A stretch of 64,000 nt of DNA from Cryptomeria japonica (Eukaryota > Streptophyta > Pinopsida > Cupressales > Cupressaceae). The first letter of the stretch is position 1; each line of letters starts with the position of its first letter. The position numbers and the translations under genes are program-made. A model generated the notes under the pieces. The model searched no databases. It saw nothing but the letters and a program-made list of their open reading frames with translations, and was not told the origin of the DNA. Of the stretch, positions 61,681-64,000 are shown in pieces. The DNA lies in the NCBI RefSeq assembly GCF_030272615.1, contig NC_081407.1:378225766-378289765 (forward strand), in the 5' to 3' direction.

Positions 61681-62276
61681 TTTCCTACCATTCCCATCCC
61701 TTTTTTTTTACACATATGTTCAATTCACCTTCATCTTTTTCCTTCACTTTGAGGCATCTTGGTTTGATCCTTTGTTAGCACATAACATTTCACTATGGGT
61801 AGCATTTTAAAAGGTAAACTCCACAAAGAGTAATATAAGGATAGTTTTCAATATGAAGAGAAAGTGTTTAAGAAATTTAAAACATTAATATTATAATTGA
61901 TAGATTTATAGTGTCTTTTCATATTTTATTTATAATATGAAATTAATTATAATAAATATAAATTTCAAATGTATTATTAAGACAATTATTAAGCAAGAGT
62001 AAATATTTAGTATTTATAATTTATTTTAAAAATATTAAAATGATACAAATAAAGATTTCACTTAGAAAAATCTTTTATATATATCTAATTTCATACATTA
62101 TCTAATAGAAAATTATCAAAAAAAATAAATTACATAAAAATTTTAATTTCATATCTATTTAATAGAAAAACCCACACATTGAACAAATCATATTAGAGTA
62201 AATAAAAATTACGTTACACATACTACCACTATAATCCCTCCATCTCTAGCATATATCACGATAATAATGTTATCCC
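61681..62276. other. AT-rich sequence downstream of the F-box gene
   Basis: The 3' side of the F-box gene. No clear polyadenylation signal could be chosen among many AT-rich candidates. Confidence 0.45.
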
Positions 62277-63793
62277 TTACTCTCTCAATTTTCCTAAGAA
62301 CTGATAATGATTTAGCTTCAGTTCGAATGCCATCATCATCGGTTCCCTTTCAACGAAATGAATTTTACAGGGAGGAAGGCATTGCCAAAACCCTTCCTTT
62401 AGATTATATGTAAACACCTCGCCACCAAATAAATTGCTGAAGCACAGGTAATCTCCCACACAAGCACACTTCCGATACCACAAATCATTACGGAGATATT
62501 GAGGAAGTGGAGATATTGAGGGAGAGACTGTGGAGGCATTCTTGCAAACTCTTTCCAATTCCAAACCAACTTATCTTCCTCGTCTTGAGCCAACTCCCAG
62601 ATAACAATACCCTTCTTGTTTGCATCAATTCCGCCAAGTGATGTGTGAGTTCTTCCCAGCCTCAGATTGTTGTGTAGAATGGATGCATTAATTCCACCAA
62701 GCATCGGATTGTTGTGTGGAATGGATGCATTAATTCCACCAAGCATTGGATTGTTGTGTACAATGGATGCGTCAGTTCCACCAAGTTGTGGAAGACTTCT
62801 GCCAATAGATGCATTAATTCCACCAAGCCATGGGTTCATTGGGCCAAACATCATATTGTTTATGTGTGATGAGGATGCAAGAATCCCACCAAGAGTCCAA
62901 TTGTTATGTGATGTGGATGCATGAATTCCGTCGTACAATGGATGAATCCCTCCATGCAATGGGTGAATCCTGCCAAGCACTGGGTCTGTTCCCCCAAGTG
63001 ATGGAAAGTTGGGTGGAATAGATCGCTCAATCATGTCAAGCCACTGCTCATACCGCTCATCAAAGGTCCCCACCACAAGAATAGACGAGCCATATGAAAC
63101 CATAGAGAAACCATTCGCATGAAGATTATCAACATTTTGGGGTAATTGAGCTACTCTAACGGGGTTGATAAAACCCTCATCTTGGATTTTGAAACCGATG
63201 ACTGTCGTAGGCGACGCTCCCTTCCAGAAAAGAACGCCATTACACTCAACCATTTCATGACAGAATATTCTAGATCTCATTTCCCATGCAAACTGACACT
63301 TAATCCTCCACGAATCTTCAACATAGTGGTAAATTTGGAAGTTAAATTTTGAAGAATTCGAACAAACTACCAAATAAGGCTCTTTGTTTTCTCCCTCCAC
63401 AATATGGATGAATTTCTCAGTCAAATCTATTTCTATCTCTGGATAAGATCTATCAAGGGGATTGCAAACAAATAATTGACTGGAAGATTTTTGAAATGAC
63501 AGTAATCCCTGCCCTATGCTAGATAAATCTCTTATAAACTCTCTCTCAGGATTTGGGAGAATAAAGAGAGGGAGGGTCATCCATTTTTGTGCAAAGAAGC
63601 AGTAGACCATGCAACACCAATTTCTATATTCATCTTGACCACAGATAAGAAGCCATGGATTTCGGATGAACAACGAAGATAGAAAACTTTGTGAAGACAA
63701 AATAAAATTCCATTCCTTAGAAACCATGCAAGAGCTCCAGATTGATTGAAATGAAAGCTTTCCAAATATCAACTCCTTCATAGCTTGAGGCAT
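62277..63793 (-). pseudogene. F-box/kelch-type gene with coding minisatellite and C-terminal frameshift
   Basis: ATG 63793 opens 464 codons to about 62399. Residues 3-45 form an F-box (KELIFGKLSFQSIWSSCMVS, KEWNFIL), the part that binds SKP1 in an SCF ubiquitin ligase. Residues 60-250 look like the beta-propeller (kelch-like) half found in plant F-box proteins (CNPLDRSYPEIEI, MVECNGVLFW, SYGSSILVVGTFD). Residues about 265-392 are 14-residue repeats of the type LGGINASIPHNNPM, inserted before GIVIWELAQDEE. Family-like sequence then continues to FARMPPQSLPQYL, where a 17-bp tandem duplication (62492-62521) shifts the frame. The proper C-terminus (YLCFSNLFGGEVFTYNL, WQCLPPC) lies in the neighbouring frame down to TAA 62277-62279. 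The gene has no introns. The present product would end in about 35 unrelated residues; function is doubtful but not excluded. The substrate is unknown. Confidence 0.8.
62618..63001 (-). repeat. In-frame 42-bp minisatellite inside the F-box gene
   Basis: Consecutive 14-residue units at residues 323-336, 337-350, 351-364 and 365-378, with a further unit at 301-314 and looser ones on both sides. Consensus LGGINASI-x-HNN-x-M. All units keep the frame, so the array expanded while the gene was coding. Confidence 0.85.
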
Positions 63794-64000
63794 CTTAAAT
63801 ATATCCCCTTGTCCTGTGTATCCTTCAACTATTGCAATCGATTTTCACTCCATTCTTTTCAGCTCCCATACTTCCGAGCACTTAATGGCTTTGTATTGAC
63901 AATTCAATAAACCTTGAATTAAGTATATATCTATTTCATCCTCACTCACTCCTTGTTATATGCGTTTCAGATTGAGTGCATTATTGGAATAAGAACAGCC
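63794..64000 (-). promoter_or_regulatory. Upstream region of the F-box gene
   Basis: 5' flank of the gene. A GATATATTTAAG stretch lies within 15 bases of the ATG, too close to serve as its TATA box unless the start codon used is the second ATG. Part of this flank recurs at 30005-30170. Confidence 0.4.

Noticed and set aside
1-64000. CRISPR arrays, prokaryotic operons, phage or toxin systems
   Set aside because: No regularly spaced short repeats with unique spacers, no ribosome-binding-site-led gene clusters; all content is plant-like.

Overview
The window looks like repeat-dominated nuclear DNA from a seed plant with a large genome, and a gymnosperm is my best guess. The reasons are: LTR retrotransposons of several ages (one with 3.9 kb LTRs), a plant L1-type LINE with a DUF4283-like ORF1, broken pieces of PLS-type pentatricopeptide (PPR) genes, a plant F-box/kelch-type gene, and very AT-rich filler. 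There are no operons and no prokaryotic features. A 500-base run of N (25001-25500) is an assembly gap. The species assignment is inference.

Layout, left to right. 1-963: flank, with a possible terminal exon scrap at its very start. 969-8796: a complete non-autonomous LTR element (LTRs 969-2227 and 7600-8796, 5-bp target duplication CTTAG, primer site, polypurine tract) that carries only a gag-protease reading frame broken by three stops. 9765-10095: LINE scrap. 11652-11760: a 5S rRNA-derived sequence, possibly of Cassandra type. 14020-14400: PPR pseudogene. 14412-15160: Copia scrap, cut by a 2.65 kb LTR (15161-17811) that shares the primer-binding sequence of the first element. 18892-20121: a 5'-truncated retro-insertion with a 16-bp target duplication and an unidentified coiled-coil reading frame. 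20389-25000: one 4.16 kb LTR of a chromovirus-like element whose interior runs into the gap.

26110-28030: GT-rich region with about 325-bp tandem repeats and a LINE-like tail. 29950-30170: a remnant resembling the 5' end of the F-box gene at the right edge. 30674-31255: decayed reading frame. 31720-31965 and 36920-37140: PPR scraps. 32150-35640: a Copia-type gag-protease element whose integrase/RT/RNase H region is replaced by an unrecognised acidic reading frame. 36012-36086: tRNA-Arg-derived sequence. 37158-38880, 44970-47290 and 47299-61680: three diverged copies of a local segmental duplication. 39330-44410: degenerate LINE on the minus strand. 47956-60668: a complete, fairly young chromovirus on the minus strand, inserted inside the third copy of the duplication. 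62277-63793: F-box/kelch gene on the minus strand with an in-frame coding minisatellite and a 17-bp tandem duplication that shifts its C-terminus out of frame.

No intact multi-gene system was found. The most unusual items are the two unrelated LTR elements that keep gag-protease plus an unidentified extension and lack polymerase, the F-box gene with its minisatellite and frameshift, the retro-insertion with the coiled-coil reading frame, and the repeated hairpin-like GC motif in the LTR and leader of the first element. Nearly all nonsense codons in the elements can be explained by single C-to-T changes (CAG/CAA/CGA to stop) while the frames stay open, which fits decay by methylation-driven deamination.
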